Of a DNA stretch of 64,000 nucleotides, positions 12,868 through 24,044 are shown piece by piece. Numbering within the stretch: the first letter of the stretch is position 1; each line of letters opens with the position of its first letter. The position numbers and the translations under genes are program-made. The DNA lies in NCBI GenBank assembly GCA_022496205.1, contig WTXD01000022.1, positions 186,001 through 250,000 on the forward strand. The letters are read 5' to 3'. The stretch comes from Gloeopeniophorella convolvens. Lineage: Eukaryota > Basidiomycota > Agaricomycetes > Russulales. The notes under the pieces were generated by a model, which saw only the letters and a program-made list of their open reading frames with translations, was not told the origin of the DNA and searched no databases.

Positions 12868-13196
12868 TATGTAGATGCAAGGGTTGATACGCCTTGAGCT
12901 CGAAACTGAATGTTGAGGCCTTGGGTTTTCGGCAGGGGCTGTTGATGAGGGCAGGTGTCGAACCGAAGCTAGGATTTCAAGCGCTATTTTTCATCGCCGT
13001 GGCCGGGTTGTACGGCATGGCATCCATGACGAGACATCGCGGCACGGAACGAAGAAATTATATCGACTCCGCGTTTCCGAGGAGCGATCCTGGTGCCCCG
13101 GGGGATTGTGTACACGAGTCACTTCTAGTAAATACACTACTTTTAAGCAGGAACAAAACAAAGATAGTGGGTGCAACCTAGGTGTAGCCATTACTA
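12868..13196. other. Intergenic between two minus-strand genes
   Basis: About 330 bases containing the RMND1-like promoter and the 3' end of the ACL4 transcript. I see nothing else in it. Confidence 0.5.
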
Positions 13197-14562
13197 CTAT
13201 GACATCTCTACATCGCTGCCGCTGTCATCACTTCCTTCGTAGTCTTCCCATTCCTCGTCATCTTGCCGGCCATCATCTTCGGGTGAAGGTTTGATTCCTA
13301 GCTCCTCGAGGTTTGATATGAGCTCTTTGACGTGCTCGCGTATGGGGACGTCAGGATGCGATTGGTTGATGTGCAACTGAAATGCGCGCACTTAGCCAGG
13401 CGAGATAGGATGGCGCCGGAAGGGACTCACCGATTTACACGTCTCCAGACAATCTCGCGAGTCCTTGGCAAGCTCCTCCCAAGTAAGCTCGTCAAGTTTT
13501 CCTCCTTGCTCGCGGGCTTGTTCAGCCATCAAGAAGAAACACCACCCTTCGAGATACCAGGCCTCAACCTCTTCGTCGTCGGACGCCATGATCCCTTGCA
13601 GAACCATCAACGCGGGGGTGAAAAGTGATAGCTCGAGGAAGATCTTCGTGAGGTTTAAGCGACTAGGTATGGGTGGTAGCCGGTGATCATCTGTGAAGCA
13701 CGATGAGCGCAGAGCTCACGATAAAGGCAAGGGCAAACTGACCCGCTTCAAGGTCTTTCCATAAAGACCACGCCTTCTCTAGGACCTCCTTCGCCTCCTC
13801 CGGCCGCTGCTGAGACATGCGAACCGATGCAAGAGATTGCAATGCCTCCGTGTTTCCGGGGTCAATTTCCAGTGCGGCTTTCAGGAGCTCCTCACAATTA
13901 CTTTCTGCAGCAGGATCGAAGCTGAGGAGGACCTGTTGAGACAACGCCCCGCATAGTATATGAAATACAGTGCCCACCATAGATCGTATTCGGGATCCAT
14001 CCATATCTCGACCTGGCCAATAAGCGCGCGCACGATCGTTCGCTTCGTCTCATCCTCGTCATCTTTTGATGAGGACACGTCGGCCGCGCGCTCCTTGCCT
14101 TTGAGTTGGAGCATCAAGACCTCCACGGCGGCAGCAAAGTGCTTCAGCGCGGTATGGGGTTCATCGTCGCTCAGCTGGGCAAGGTACAGATGTGCGGCAG
14201 GTGGTGGTGGCGATGGCGCCCCGGGGGCAGGGGGGAGGAGAGACAAGAATGTCTTCGGCGAAGAATCTCAGCACAGATCAGCATTCGGATGTTCACAGAC
14301 GCACCTGTTTGGCTGCATCTAAGAGTCCTGTCTCAAGCTGCACGACGCCCAAGATTTCTTTCGCCACAGCATTTTCTGGAGAACGCTGCAGCGCGCGCTC
14401 TACGAATTTCCCTGCGAGACCATACTCGCACTGCACAACCAGCTCTTGAGCCTTTTCAAGCAAGGCTTCGACCGTCGGCTCAGACTTCTTTTCTTGCTGG
14501 GTCTCAGATGGTTCTGCGGCGGGCGGGCGGGCTTTGCGCGTTTTTGGGCGAGTCCTACCCAT
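13197..14562 (-). CDS. ACL4: TPR assembly chaperone of ribosomal protein L4 (Acl4-like)
   Basis: Acl4 captures newly made Rpl4 and delivers it to pre-60S ribosomes in the nucleus. The start at 14562 gives a basic N-terminus (MGRTRPKTRKARPP). Tetratricopeptide repeats follow: EKAQELVVQCEYGLAGKFVE with RALQRSPENAVAKEILGVVQ, then AHLYLAQLSDDEPHTALKHF, then LLKAALEIDPGNTEALQSLA with SVRMSQQRPEEAKEVLEKAW, then VEAWYLEGWCFFLMAEQARE. The C-terminus is very acidic (DDGRQDDEEWEDYEGSDDSG), which suits binding a basic ribosomal protein. Four or five introns are present. The protein starts 267 bases from the divergent gene at 14830, so they probably share a promoter region. Identification rests on TPR arrangement plus the acidic tail; another TPR protein is less likely. 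Confidence 0.85.
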
Positions 14563-14829
14563 TGTTATTTGTTCCCCTGGGTGTCAAGATGCAGAGACAG
14601 AGGGAGCAGAGCCCGCCGCCCGCGCGAGGTGAGACCGGAAATTTAGAGATGGCGGCGAAAGCGCTCAAGGCATCGGCAAGTGCCGAGGGGGTTACGAAAC
14701 TGCCCCCCGAGTCGTGCCGCAACAGGCCGCAACTCGCTTCACCACACTCTTCTCCTCAACCAAACTCAGCCTCGCCCAGTCTCTTCGCGTTGAGCAAAGT
14801 CATCATTGTTGGGAATTCCCCTCTGCTGC

Positions 14830-16135
14830 ATGAATAGTTTTGGCGTGAATGACGCGTCAGCATCGAATGGCTTGTTCCTGGAAAGATTGGACGCTTTCAC
14901 CGAGAAAACACTAGCAGACATCAGGGCATTTTCAGAGCGGGAGAACATACCGTACGATCAAGTGGGTCTCGCTATTTCCCCCGCTGCGATGGTGTCCCAC
15001 CCCGCGGCGCGTAGGTTCGGCGCCATGTTGCAGAAAGGCATTCACAATACCTCTTCGGAGGCTCTACGGGCTCATCTGCGCGTCACCAGAGTAGTGCGTT
15101 CGCAGCCTTGCGGTGGCTGCGCTCGCTGATATACCGTGGCAACTGCAGTCCGTAACGTCCTTCTGTCAACTTCCCAGATTCTCGAGTCTCTCCAAGCATC
15201 GGCTGGCATACAGTCGTTTCTTCTCGCAGTCAATCCAAATGATGCAGAAGACGAGGGATTCCTAGGCGGGAGCTCACTTGGTAGAGAGTTCTGGAGAAGT
15301 CTGCGAGGTGGAGGGATGGCTGGTGCGAAGGCCCTGAAGGCCCTAGCTCTTTCAGGGAGCGCGAATCCCCACCTACCCCCTATTGTCGCGCCCCCAGATG
15401 CTGCATCGCCCACACGCCAGAAAGAGACGGCTCACTCCTTGAAGTCAGACGTCTATGCCAGAACTCGCGCCCTTCTAAGGTCCGTGCCTGGCAGCCCCCA
15501 TGTTCACCGTGCACAAAGGCACTGACCTACGGCAGGGCGACGTCCGGCGTCCGCAATGCCGAGATGAAATGGACAAATCACGGTAATTTGAGTGTCTACG
15601 GCGTCCGCCTAGAGGGATGGCCTGCCGATATCCCAATGCAAAATCCTTCTACCCTATCCACGAGCCAGAACAAAGAACTGAGAGATGCTCTCTCTCGCGG
15701 ATCGCTGAGGTTCTGTCGACTCGATAGTGATCGGCCGACCTCATCTATCACTACGTCTGCTACCCATGGATCAACCACGGATGCGAATGATTTTTCCTGG
15801 GCGATCTCGGAAGAACTCATGCCAGTCAGAGGCCTCCTCCTTTGCCGATATACATTGAATATCTAACGTTTCTCCACGACTCCTAAGTCTCAGGTTCCGG
15901 ATACTTCCAACCTTCCGATTGGCAGCGCCCATCAAAGGGAACCTACGAGCTACTTCCCGGTATTGAGGAGAAAAGACCCTTGGACTCATCCTACGTGCCA
16001 CGAGACAACTGCCGATCCGCATCTGGCGGTGCCACGAACCTGATAACAACGTTGATGGATGAAAGTGAATCATCATCGTTAGATACAGAAATCTCTCACA
16101 AGCGTCGTAGGATCGGAGAGTTTGATAATGGCTAA
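14830..16135 (+). CDS. Hypothetical protein, gene model uncertain
   Basis: I do not recognise a family. The first exon is clear (MNSFGVNDASASNGLFLERL, then a helical region ending SSEALRAHLRVTR near 15090). A second exon starts near 15150 (NVLLSTSQILESLQASAGIQ) and a third near 15540 carries EMKWTNHGNLSVYGVRLEGW. That sentence-like Trp-rich stretch resembles a segment of uncharacterised basidiomycete proteins. Two further fragments look coding: RPPPLPIYIEYLTFLHDS (near 15830-15884) and a Ser-rich tail ending in HKRRRIGEFDNG at the TAA 16133-16135. The latter two lie in one frame separated by an in-frame TAA at about 15885. Either an intron is missed or the gene is broken there. Function unknown. 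Confidence 0.45.
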
Positions 16136-16255
16136 TACTTACTTTGACTTACCTAAAGAGCCTGCACGTAAACTATTTGCCAGTGGAATGACTTTGGCCT
16201 AAGCATTGGGCGGAGGGCGCGTCGCGCGATCCGGCCAATCCCGGCTCGAGACCAA

Positions 16256-16262
16256 TATAAAC
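16256..16262 (+). promoter_or_regulatory. TATA-like box upstream of SVF1
   Basis: A TATAAAC sequence lies 53 bases before the ATG at 16315, at a plausible distance for a short 5' leader. There is no other direct evidence of activity. Confidence 0.4.
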
Positions 16263-16314
16263 AGAATTGTTTAGCAGCACGACCTTCACGTTGTCCTCGT
16301 TAACTCTCCGCGCC

Positions 16315-17755
16315 ATGTTCTCATCGTTCTTCTCGTAAGTGCTATGTGTAACCAGACTTGCTATACATGACGATCGCCCAGGTCAGCGCCCGCCGTCGAC
16401 CCAGCTGCGCCGAACTTCCTTCCAGTCTCGTCCCTCTTCGCGCCCGATGAATTGCACGGCGAGTTGGAGCCAAAGGACACCGAGTGGCTATGCGCCACCG
16501 GATTCGTGACCGAAACACAGATATGGTACACGATTCTTGAGGATGGAACGTCAGTTATGTGTCAGGTTATCCATTCGTCCATCGGGTACGCTCGCTGCCC
16601 CTTCTTTGGTTAGTACGAAACTGACGCTGCATCAGAGTGTGGTACCCTACTATCCAGTTCACTTTCAAAGTCTTCAATCCCAACACAGGAGAGACGACGT
16701 GGCGATCTGTTAACGTCTCCAACTTCGTGACACCACCTCCGGACTTGGACAAGCGTTCGAGCCAGGCCGATGAGTTCACGATTACGCACAAAGACGCACC
16801 CGGAACGGATTTCCCTGAGTCGTACACCATCTCCGCGAACCTCTCAGAGGACGTGGAAATATCCCTCGAGGTACGGCGGCCCGTAGGTGCTCAGGGCTTC
16901 AAGGTCGGCAAAGGCCCCGACGGCGGATACTCGTACTTTGGACCCGATGCTGCTCAGCCGGAGGGCTACGTCGTACATCGCTTCTGGCCGCTCACCACCA
17001 CGTCCGGAACCATAACCGTCGACGGCACACCACTCGCCATCGACGGCCCCGGCATGTTTGTGCACGCGATCCAGGGCATGCGGCCGAATCTCGTCGCCTC
17101 GCGCTGGAACTTCGCGCATTTCCAAAGCACCGCGCATGGCGGTGTATCGGCCATACAGATGGAGTTTACAACAACCGACGCATACGGACGCAAGGGTGCT
17201 GGCTCGGGCTACGTCAGCGTCAACGTTGGTGGGCTCGTCGTTGGTGGGAAGCTTGCTGCCGTCACGGCGGAGACCAAGTGGCCGGATGAGGATGAACCGG
17301 AGGAGACAGATATCGTCTCGCGCGCGCAGCATCTGAAGACTGCGCACGACGAGGAAACGGGGTATGCGCAGCCGACAGAACTGCGGTTCCGCTGGGCTGC
17401 GCCGTCTCTCCTCCCCGATGCCCCTGGCCAGGTCGAGGGTACCCTCACGGTCGACGTCGGCGACCCCGCGCAGCCCAAGGGCCTGATCGAGAAGGTCGAC
17501 GTCCTTGCAGAGATCCCGACTGTGGTCAAGGCGGTCGTGAGCTACGTTGCTGGGACCAAGCCGTATATTTACCAAGTAAGTGCTGCGCCGATCCAATTAC
17601 CTCTCGAAATTACGAACCTTGTTGATCGATCGTTTTAGTGGATCAACCCGGCAAAGCTTGTGCTCACGGGCCCAGACTCCCTCTTACCAGGCCTTTCCAA
17701 AGGAGTGGAAGTTGATGGATTTTCGTACAATGAGTCGACCTTCATCTCTGAGTAG
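16315..17755 (+). CDS. SVF1: Svf1 family lipocalin-like survival factor
   Basis: Yeast Svf1 is a peripheral membrane protein that binds ceramide and supports its transfer from ER to Golgi; it protects cells under oxidative stress. The first exon is tiny (ATG at 16315, MFSSFFS), followed by an intron and the block DELHGELEPKDTEWLCATGF, a hallmark of this family. Further family features are ETQIWYTILEDGTSVMCQVI, GVWYPTIQFTFKVFN, SEDVEISLEVRRPVGAQGFK, a GPDGGYSYFG loop, VVHRFWPLTTTSGTI, and SRWNFAHFQSTAHGGVSAIQ, all in the expected order for two lipocalin-like halves. Total length of about 390 residues fits the family. The C-terminus is spliced across about 17575-17638 and ends FSYNESTFISE at the TAG 17753-17755. 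No odd features are seen. Confidence 0.93.
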
Positions 17756-18176
17756 ATAGCTGAGGCACAAGGTGTCGTTTATTCCGCAGCAGTACTATAC
17801 AGTAATAAGATTGTAGGATGGGTCCATATCCAATTGCTTGACGCCGTGATGCATGATTACTGTGCGGCGCGCTGCCGAACGGACGCGCGTCGATGTTTCC
17901 GCGCGGCGAACGAGGGAATTCCGAAGCGTGGCGCTAGGAAGAGGGGACGAAAGCGGAGAGAAGCTTGTCAAAGCTGAGTCAACATGCAGTTCTGCTTGTC
18001 TACGGTTTGATGGAGGAGTAAGCGATGGGAAGGGCGGAGGCCGGGACGGTTTGATTCGAGTCAAAAGGGATGATGACGGGGCGGAGCCGTCAATTTATCA
18101 GATAAGATGTAATGAAACAGTGCTACACCAATGTATTGCTCGTCACCTGCAACCTTGTGTCCTCCCACCATGCACA
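17756..18176. other. Intergenic, promoter region of the M48 protease gene
   Basis: About 420 bases between two genes in the same direction. It contains the SVF1 3' end and the leader of the protease gene. No repeat or extra gene is seen. Confidence 0.5.
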
Positions 18177-20105
18177 ATGTTCCGCCAAATGGCCCGTCCA
18201 TTTGTTCGCACTGCGTTGCGCCCAAGTCCTCTTCGACCTCAACCTCTGGTTCGCTCATGCCATACGCATACCTTCAAGCGGCCACCACGGTGGCCTTCCT
18301 ATAAATGCACTCGCCATCACTGCATACTACAGACCATCCCGGCGTTACTCCAACTGTCTCAGTCTTGTCAAACCTTCCACAAATCGTCCTACTCAACTTC
18401 AAGATCCTTTCATTCTACACCGCGAAGGGAGGCGTTTCACATTCCCTTCATTAGCATATTAGCTGCCTTCAAGGTACATTGAGTCGTAGTCTGAGCGGAT
18501 TAGCATTGATTTGACCTGCCTCCCTCCGCCTAGACCTCTGCCGTGCTTGAGATTATCCGTACAGCGGGCCGTATTGCACTTACATTGGTTCCCGTAATTC
18601 TAGTCAAGAATCATGCGTCTCGAAGGCTCCTCAAGAAGATCGAGATGGTCAAAAGCGAATCACCAGACAGCACACTTCCTCGGACCATGGAGAGATTTAT
18701 TGCAAAACAAGGTAACATAGTACAAGGCATACGCAGGCGTACCATCCTCTTTCATGCCCTTCTCTTCACACCGGCCTTTTTATTCTGGGCGGCGGTTGTC
18801 GCCAGCTTGGAACGCACTCCACTCACGGGAAGGTAATTCCGATTTGTGTCCTCCTATCCCAATAGTTGCTCACTGCTTACGCCCCCGCAGATGGCGACTA
18901 ATCTTACTGTCCCCAGAGGAGGAGGACGACATTGCGACTCAACTAGCTGGCTCAGGTTGGTATCAAGCTGTCGGCGAGATCATTTCCAAAGAAGGACCCC
19001 CCAAAATCGTACCACCTTCTGACTGGCGCTACGCGTGGGTTAGGGATACTCTCCGTAGCCTCGAGGCTGTCATTCCCAAGTTGGGCGACGAGAAATCTCT
19101 AGCGCCCGTTTGGCTCGAGCGGGGGAAAGACGACGCCCCATTCCCACCTCCAGCGGACTATCCTTTGCGACCACGGCCCCGTGCCGCAGAGTTTGTCCGC
19201 CAAATGATGTGTAACACATGGACAGCACCATCCCACACTATTTCCGGACCGCCTTACTCCCTGATTATTGTCGACGACCCGAACGCCTGCAACGCCTTTT
19301 CGTACGGCTTTGGACCGGATGGTGCCGGCGGCATCGTCGTTTTCTCTGGCTTCTTGGATGCCATACTTGCCAAGAACCCAGCGCCGGCAGGTAGTGTCGT
19401 TACACAGCATCCCCCAGACTCTTCACTCTGGTCCACGATTTTTGGCAGCCTCTTCGCCCCCTCTCTTCCTCAAGTGCATCAGCCGACACCAGAGCAGACC
19501 ACGGACCTGGCAATTCTCCTTGCTCACGAACTTTCACACCTCGTGCTGTCCCACCATCTTGAGACGCTATCCTCGATGACTATTTTCGTCCCGGGAGTCC
19601 TTTCCATGCTTTCTGATCTTATCCGCGCGCTCGTTTTTCCGGTGACTATGCTCCTGGGGCCGTTCGTCAATGACGCAGTCGCAGACCTCGGGAAGGCAGG
19701 CAGTGGTGAACTCTCGAAACTTGGCGAATACTGCACGAGCATGAAGCAGGAAATCGAAGCCGACGTCGTGTCTGCTCGGTAAATTCCCTCAACTGTCATA
19801 CCTTGACATGTGCTGACGTCCGAGACAGATTGCTCGCCCACGCAGGTTTTGATCCCCGTCAAGCTGTGCGGTTCTGGGAAGGCCGTGCCGATACGCTCCA
19901 GGGCTCGGAGTGCGTCGCCTCTGCGAGTGCAGACCGCGAGTTCCACAACGACCAAGGGCGCTCGTTCCCATTGCGCATCATGGGTCAGGCTCACCCGGTG
20001 AACGAGGTCCGCGTCGAGAAGTTGCGCGAAGAGCTCTCCCGCTGGCGCGTCGAGCGCGAGCGCGTGCTCGCCGAGCTGCAGGCCAGAGATGCAGGTGCTG
20101 GCTAA
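18177..20105 (+). CDS. OMA1: Oma1-type mitochondrial inner-membrane M48 metalloprotease
   Basis: Oma1 is a zinc endopeptidase of the mitochondrial inner membrane that cleaves misfolded or stress-signal substrates. The start at 18177 (MFRQMARPFVRTALRPSPLR) gives a long basic mitochondrial targeting sequence. Exon 1 ends at 18473. A membrane segment (LFHALLFTPAFLFWAAVVAS, near 18755-18815) precedes the protease domain. The zinc motif HELSH (HExxH) lies in ILLAHELSHLVLSHHLE near 19520. The third ligand is in QEIEADVVSARLLAHAGFDP, interrupted by an intron at 19781-19829. Substrate-site features SGPPYSLIIVDDPNACNAFS and GGIVVFSGFLD are typical of M48C. The C-terminus HPVNEVRVEKLREELSRW is also typical. 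All catalytic residues are present. Confidence 0.92.
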
Positions 20106-20532
20106 ACCGCGGCTCGCTCATCATAGTAACGTTCAGACATGCCTCCCCGCTATCAACACGGATTGGCCCATCCCAGGAACGCTCTTTAATCACACACTCC
20201 ATCCGTCCATCTCACTATGTATGATAAATCTTCCCATCGATGTCCGTAGCTGTATAGTTAGTTCCTTGTCTTCGTTCGCACAGTCTTAGATCGCTGCTTC
20301 ATTATGATATGGTCTCTTTTATCTCGCTGTCGATAATATCATCTGGGCATCATCCCACCCCTCAGACTTTGGTGTTGTAGAGTCGCTGGTGTTTAAACAC
20401 GCTAATGGTCACGATTAAACCCATCCCTACAATGACGCGATACGGTCGTGTAGCAACATAATCTACGCCCTTGGCCGTGCGAACTCACGTAAGAAAGTGC
20501 GTGGATGAGATAGCAACTTCAACAAAGTCCTC
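20106..20532. other. Intergenic, convergent 3' regions
   Basis: About 430 bases between the convergent stops of the M48 protease and SNU66 genes. AT-richer than the flanks, as expected for 3' untranslated sequence. Nothing else seen. Confidence 0.5.
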
Positions 20533-23415
20533 CTAATGTCTCGCAGCCTTGGGTGGTGGTGTCCCGCTCGCCTCCTCTCCAGCCTTCCTCTTCGAGCCGA
20601 ACCCAAATGCGACCTTCGAACGCTCCCCCGGGACAGGAGTCCCACTCCCTGAGACTACCTCTGACACCACCGTGGATGTGATCCGCGAGAAACCAGGTCG
20701 CGGAGCGGGCGAACCCGTCTCGGTTCCAGGAAGGGATGGGGCAGGGCTTGCTCCTGCGCTACCGTTGTACGATGCTTGTGGAGCAGGCACGGTCATGAAG
20801 CCGTTATCCAGGGTCTTGCTCTTCGCTTTGCCCGACTCTTTCTTCTTGCCCTTCACTCTCTCTGTCTTGCCTTTAGAGAGAGGCTGGGCGTCGAGGAATT
20901 CTGCGGCCTGAGGCACAGCACTACGCCACATTAGACACAGATGAACCTAGGGACCGATAAGAGGAGTCGACATACCCTCTGTTTCCGACTGAGAGAACGA
21001 AGTGCGCTTGGCCAGTCTTTTCCTGGCGGATTTGGAACGCCTTGTTCATGCTGAGTGGAGTGTCGCCGCTTGCCATAGATTCCTTCTTCCTCTCCTCGGA
21101 ATCTTCTTCAACCGCTTCTCTGTCTTCATCTTCCCCGACCCCTTGCCGTGAAATTTGTGCGAGAGCATCTTCCAAGCCTCCTTGGCGTCGAGTGTGCGTC
21201 CGAATTCGTCATGGTACACGATGTTAACATCCGGTTTATAGTTCTTGAACGCGTCGAGATTGCTACGGGCCTCCTGCTGGTCCCGTAAGCGATTATCATA
21301 CTCGCGCTGAGCTTGATCCTTGTTCGAGCCGCGCGCCTTCAGGCGCTCAATGTCTCGCTGGGCCGTGCGTTTGCGTTGTTCTGCAAGCCACAAGTCGCGC
21401 TGCAGTTGCACACGCTCGCGCTCCAACTGATCAGCACTGGGAGCGGCGAGGAGACCCTGTTGCCGGAGGATATTGAGCGTAGACGCCATGCCGCTGCCGA
21501 ATGTCTGCTCTGAAGAGGTGCCAACACCGAGGTTTCCACTCTCTGCGGCAGCCTTCTCCTCCGCCTCGGTGATCTTGATAGCATCTCTATGGCGTTCAGC
21601 ATTGCATCATCATCGCCATCTTCTTCCTCTTCTTCCTTCACCGCCACTTCGCCGGCTTCAAGCTCCTCGGCGTCCTCCATCGGAACGTCCTCGGTTGGCG
21701 ACTCCCCCTTCGTCTCGGGGATCCTGGTATCGGAGGCCTCCTTCTTGACTGCGATAGGATCATACGTGATTCCTCGGACGAACTCCGAGGTATCGTCGAA
21801 TACAAGTCCGCCGGGTCCCTCCCCTTCGGCAATATCGTCTTCTGTTTTGGCGATGTTGACTACAGGTGGTTCCTCTGAGCGTACCCGCTCCTCGGCAACT
21901 AAGTGAAAACAGTATTCAGCAAGTAGGATTGAGTATTATTGAGTGGTACTAACTGCGTCTGGCGATCTCTTCGGGGGAAACCTTCTTCGTCTTGATTTTG
22001 GCCCGACGAGATCTAGCGAGCGCAGTTTGTAGTTCATCATCATCGACGAAATTTACGTCTAGATCACGAACACGAGGGGCAACCGGCTTGACATCGACTT
22101 CCATTTGGTCTCCGACGGGAACGATCTCAGAATCCTCTGCGGCTCTTCGGGTGGGGCGCTTTTTCTTTGTCTGTAGGCAATTCAGCTTGACGAACTTGCA
22201 CCAAGAAGTGAATCTTACCTTTGGTTTTTTGAAGCCGACATCACCCTTTTGAAGGTAGTCGGACGACTCGATATTCTCTGCGAGAGTTACTCAGTCATCG
22301 TTCGGGCGTGAACAAAAAGTGCTCACTCGTATAATCAATAGATAGTAGCGCCTTATTGACAGGTGCCGCGGTTTGCTCTTCCGCCACCTGTGCGGCACCC
22401 ACACTGGAGGAGACAGCACTGCCCAATCGAAAGCCCTGACACCCGGTATGAATAACGGACAAACGGAGTGATTGAAAGCCGCCTACGGTTTCCTTGGGTC
22501 CTTCTAAGAATTCGTCGTACTTCGATAGTAGCGACCGCTTCATGCCCTCGCGACCCGCAGCGAACTCGTCATCGTCGTACCCAGTGTAATCGCGTCGCTT
22601 AATCTTGAGCTCATTTCTTTCTTTCGTTCTCTCGGCCTCAGCCATTTCCACATTCTGAAGCTCATCGTCTAGAGGTCGATATGGTGAGCCCCGCAAATTA
22701 GAGATGAGAGATGTCGATACCTTCGTTGTCGAGGATCCGGCTGTCCTTGAGGGTGAGTATGCGTGCTTCGCCATCCTCCAACTGGTCAAGGTCGTGAGCG
22801 ACTTTCAAGCCTTCCAGGTCCTCTAGAAGATCAAGGTGTTTAGTATGAAGCAACGGGCAGCGAGCATTCGACCTACTCTCGGTGTATTCCTCTTGAAAGA
22901 CCTTGTCCATGCTCTCAAGTTCAGCTTGCCGCTTCCTCGCAAGCTCCTTCTCCCTCTTCTTGCTCTTCTTGATCCAGTTCAGGGCATCGTCTGTGTCCGC
23001 ACCGACGTCACCCAAGGTCGCTCCCTGGAGAGATGCGTTGAGCTCCCGCTTGTTTCTCACCCTGCCAACACCATAGTGTGAGCAAACCCGTGCTTAAACA
23101 GGGGGCCGCCTGGAACCCCAGAAGGGAAGGGTAGAAGTAACGGCGAGGCGGCACGGATGAGTGGCACTCACTTTGCAATGCGATCCTGGATCCGCCTTTG
23201 ATGCAGAAGAGAATATAAGTATAGCCAGAACAACTGTAGAAGAGAGCGACTCACTTCGCCTCTCTTCGTTTGGTCTCTTCGTCCCTGCGTTTCGCGTAGT
23301 TGGTCTCCGCCTGCTTCTCCTTGTCATCGACAGGAGCAGCATCATCTGTGAGCGGCTTGAGGCCAAGGGAGATGCGGATTTTGTTAGTCTCTTCGAGACT
23401 AATGCTTTCCTCCAT
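20533..23415 (-). CDS. SNU66: U4/U6.U5 tri-snRNP protein Snu66/SART1
   Basis: Snu66/SART1 joins the tri-snRNP and is needed for spliceosome activation. The start at 23415 ([20 protein letters not shown]) contains the HIND element, the known docking site for the ubiquitin-like protein Hub1. SART-1 domain blocks follow: [60 protein letters not shown] with LTLKDSRIL, then [12 protein letters not shown] and [13 protein letters not shown]. The middle is acidic. Near 21480 the conserved [20 protein letters not shown] occurs, then [20 protein letters not shown] and [20 protein letters not shown], the signature of the family C-terminus. It ends with a Ser/Pro/Gly-rich tail ([12 protein letters not shown]). 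Length, about 800 residues, and motif order fit the family. At least eight introns. Confidence 0.95.
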
Positions 23416-24044
23416 GAGGGGCTTGTTGACGGGAGGAACGAGTGGCAGGCGGGTGCTAGGACGTCAGTCAAGGTGACGCGCGCATACAGCCCACTGCAGC
23501 GCAGCCCGCCCACTGGCTGTTTGGTCGTGTTAGCACGCTCTCGGACACCTCGGTACACTCTTGCACTCAACCAGTTGCTCGGCGAGCCTAATTGTATCAC
23601 TTTCCAGGGAAACACACATGAACACATGGCTTGAGATACTATGAAATGCATGCATTGGGATCTATTTGTGCAATGGCCTATAAATCCAGAGATACGAGCA
23701 GTAGATATGAACAGAAGACGACTGTAGCCACGGCATGAAACTCCCATCCACGTAGATTGGCGTGATTAGAGTGATTAATGAGGCCTCATCTATCTTATGC
23801 ACCACAAATTAGAGCGCCCCTTTGAGGACCTGCATCCCAGCTGAACGCTGCTGAAAGGCCCCAAGGACGCGTGGTGCATGAAAGGTGAAGAGAATCGATC
23901 CCCGCCTGAGGCTCATTTAGAAGACGGCCGTTGCCGGCGGCATTTGAAACCGGCAATGTACCACCAACGGAGCTGATTCAACCCTGACGCAACCGTTCCG
24001 TCGTCGGAAATACTCTCAAGTTGCGTGACTAGGCAAGGGTCTGC
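23416..24044. other. Divergent promoter region of SNU66 and the amylase gene
   Basis: About 630 bases between two divergent starts. I see no coding sequence, long repeat or clear TATA box close to either start. Confidence 0.5.
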
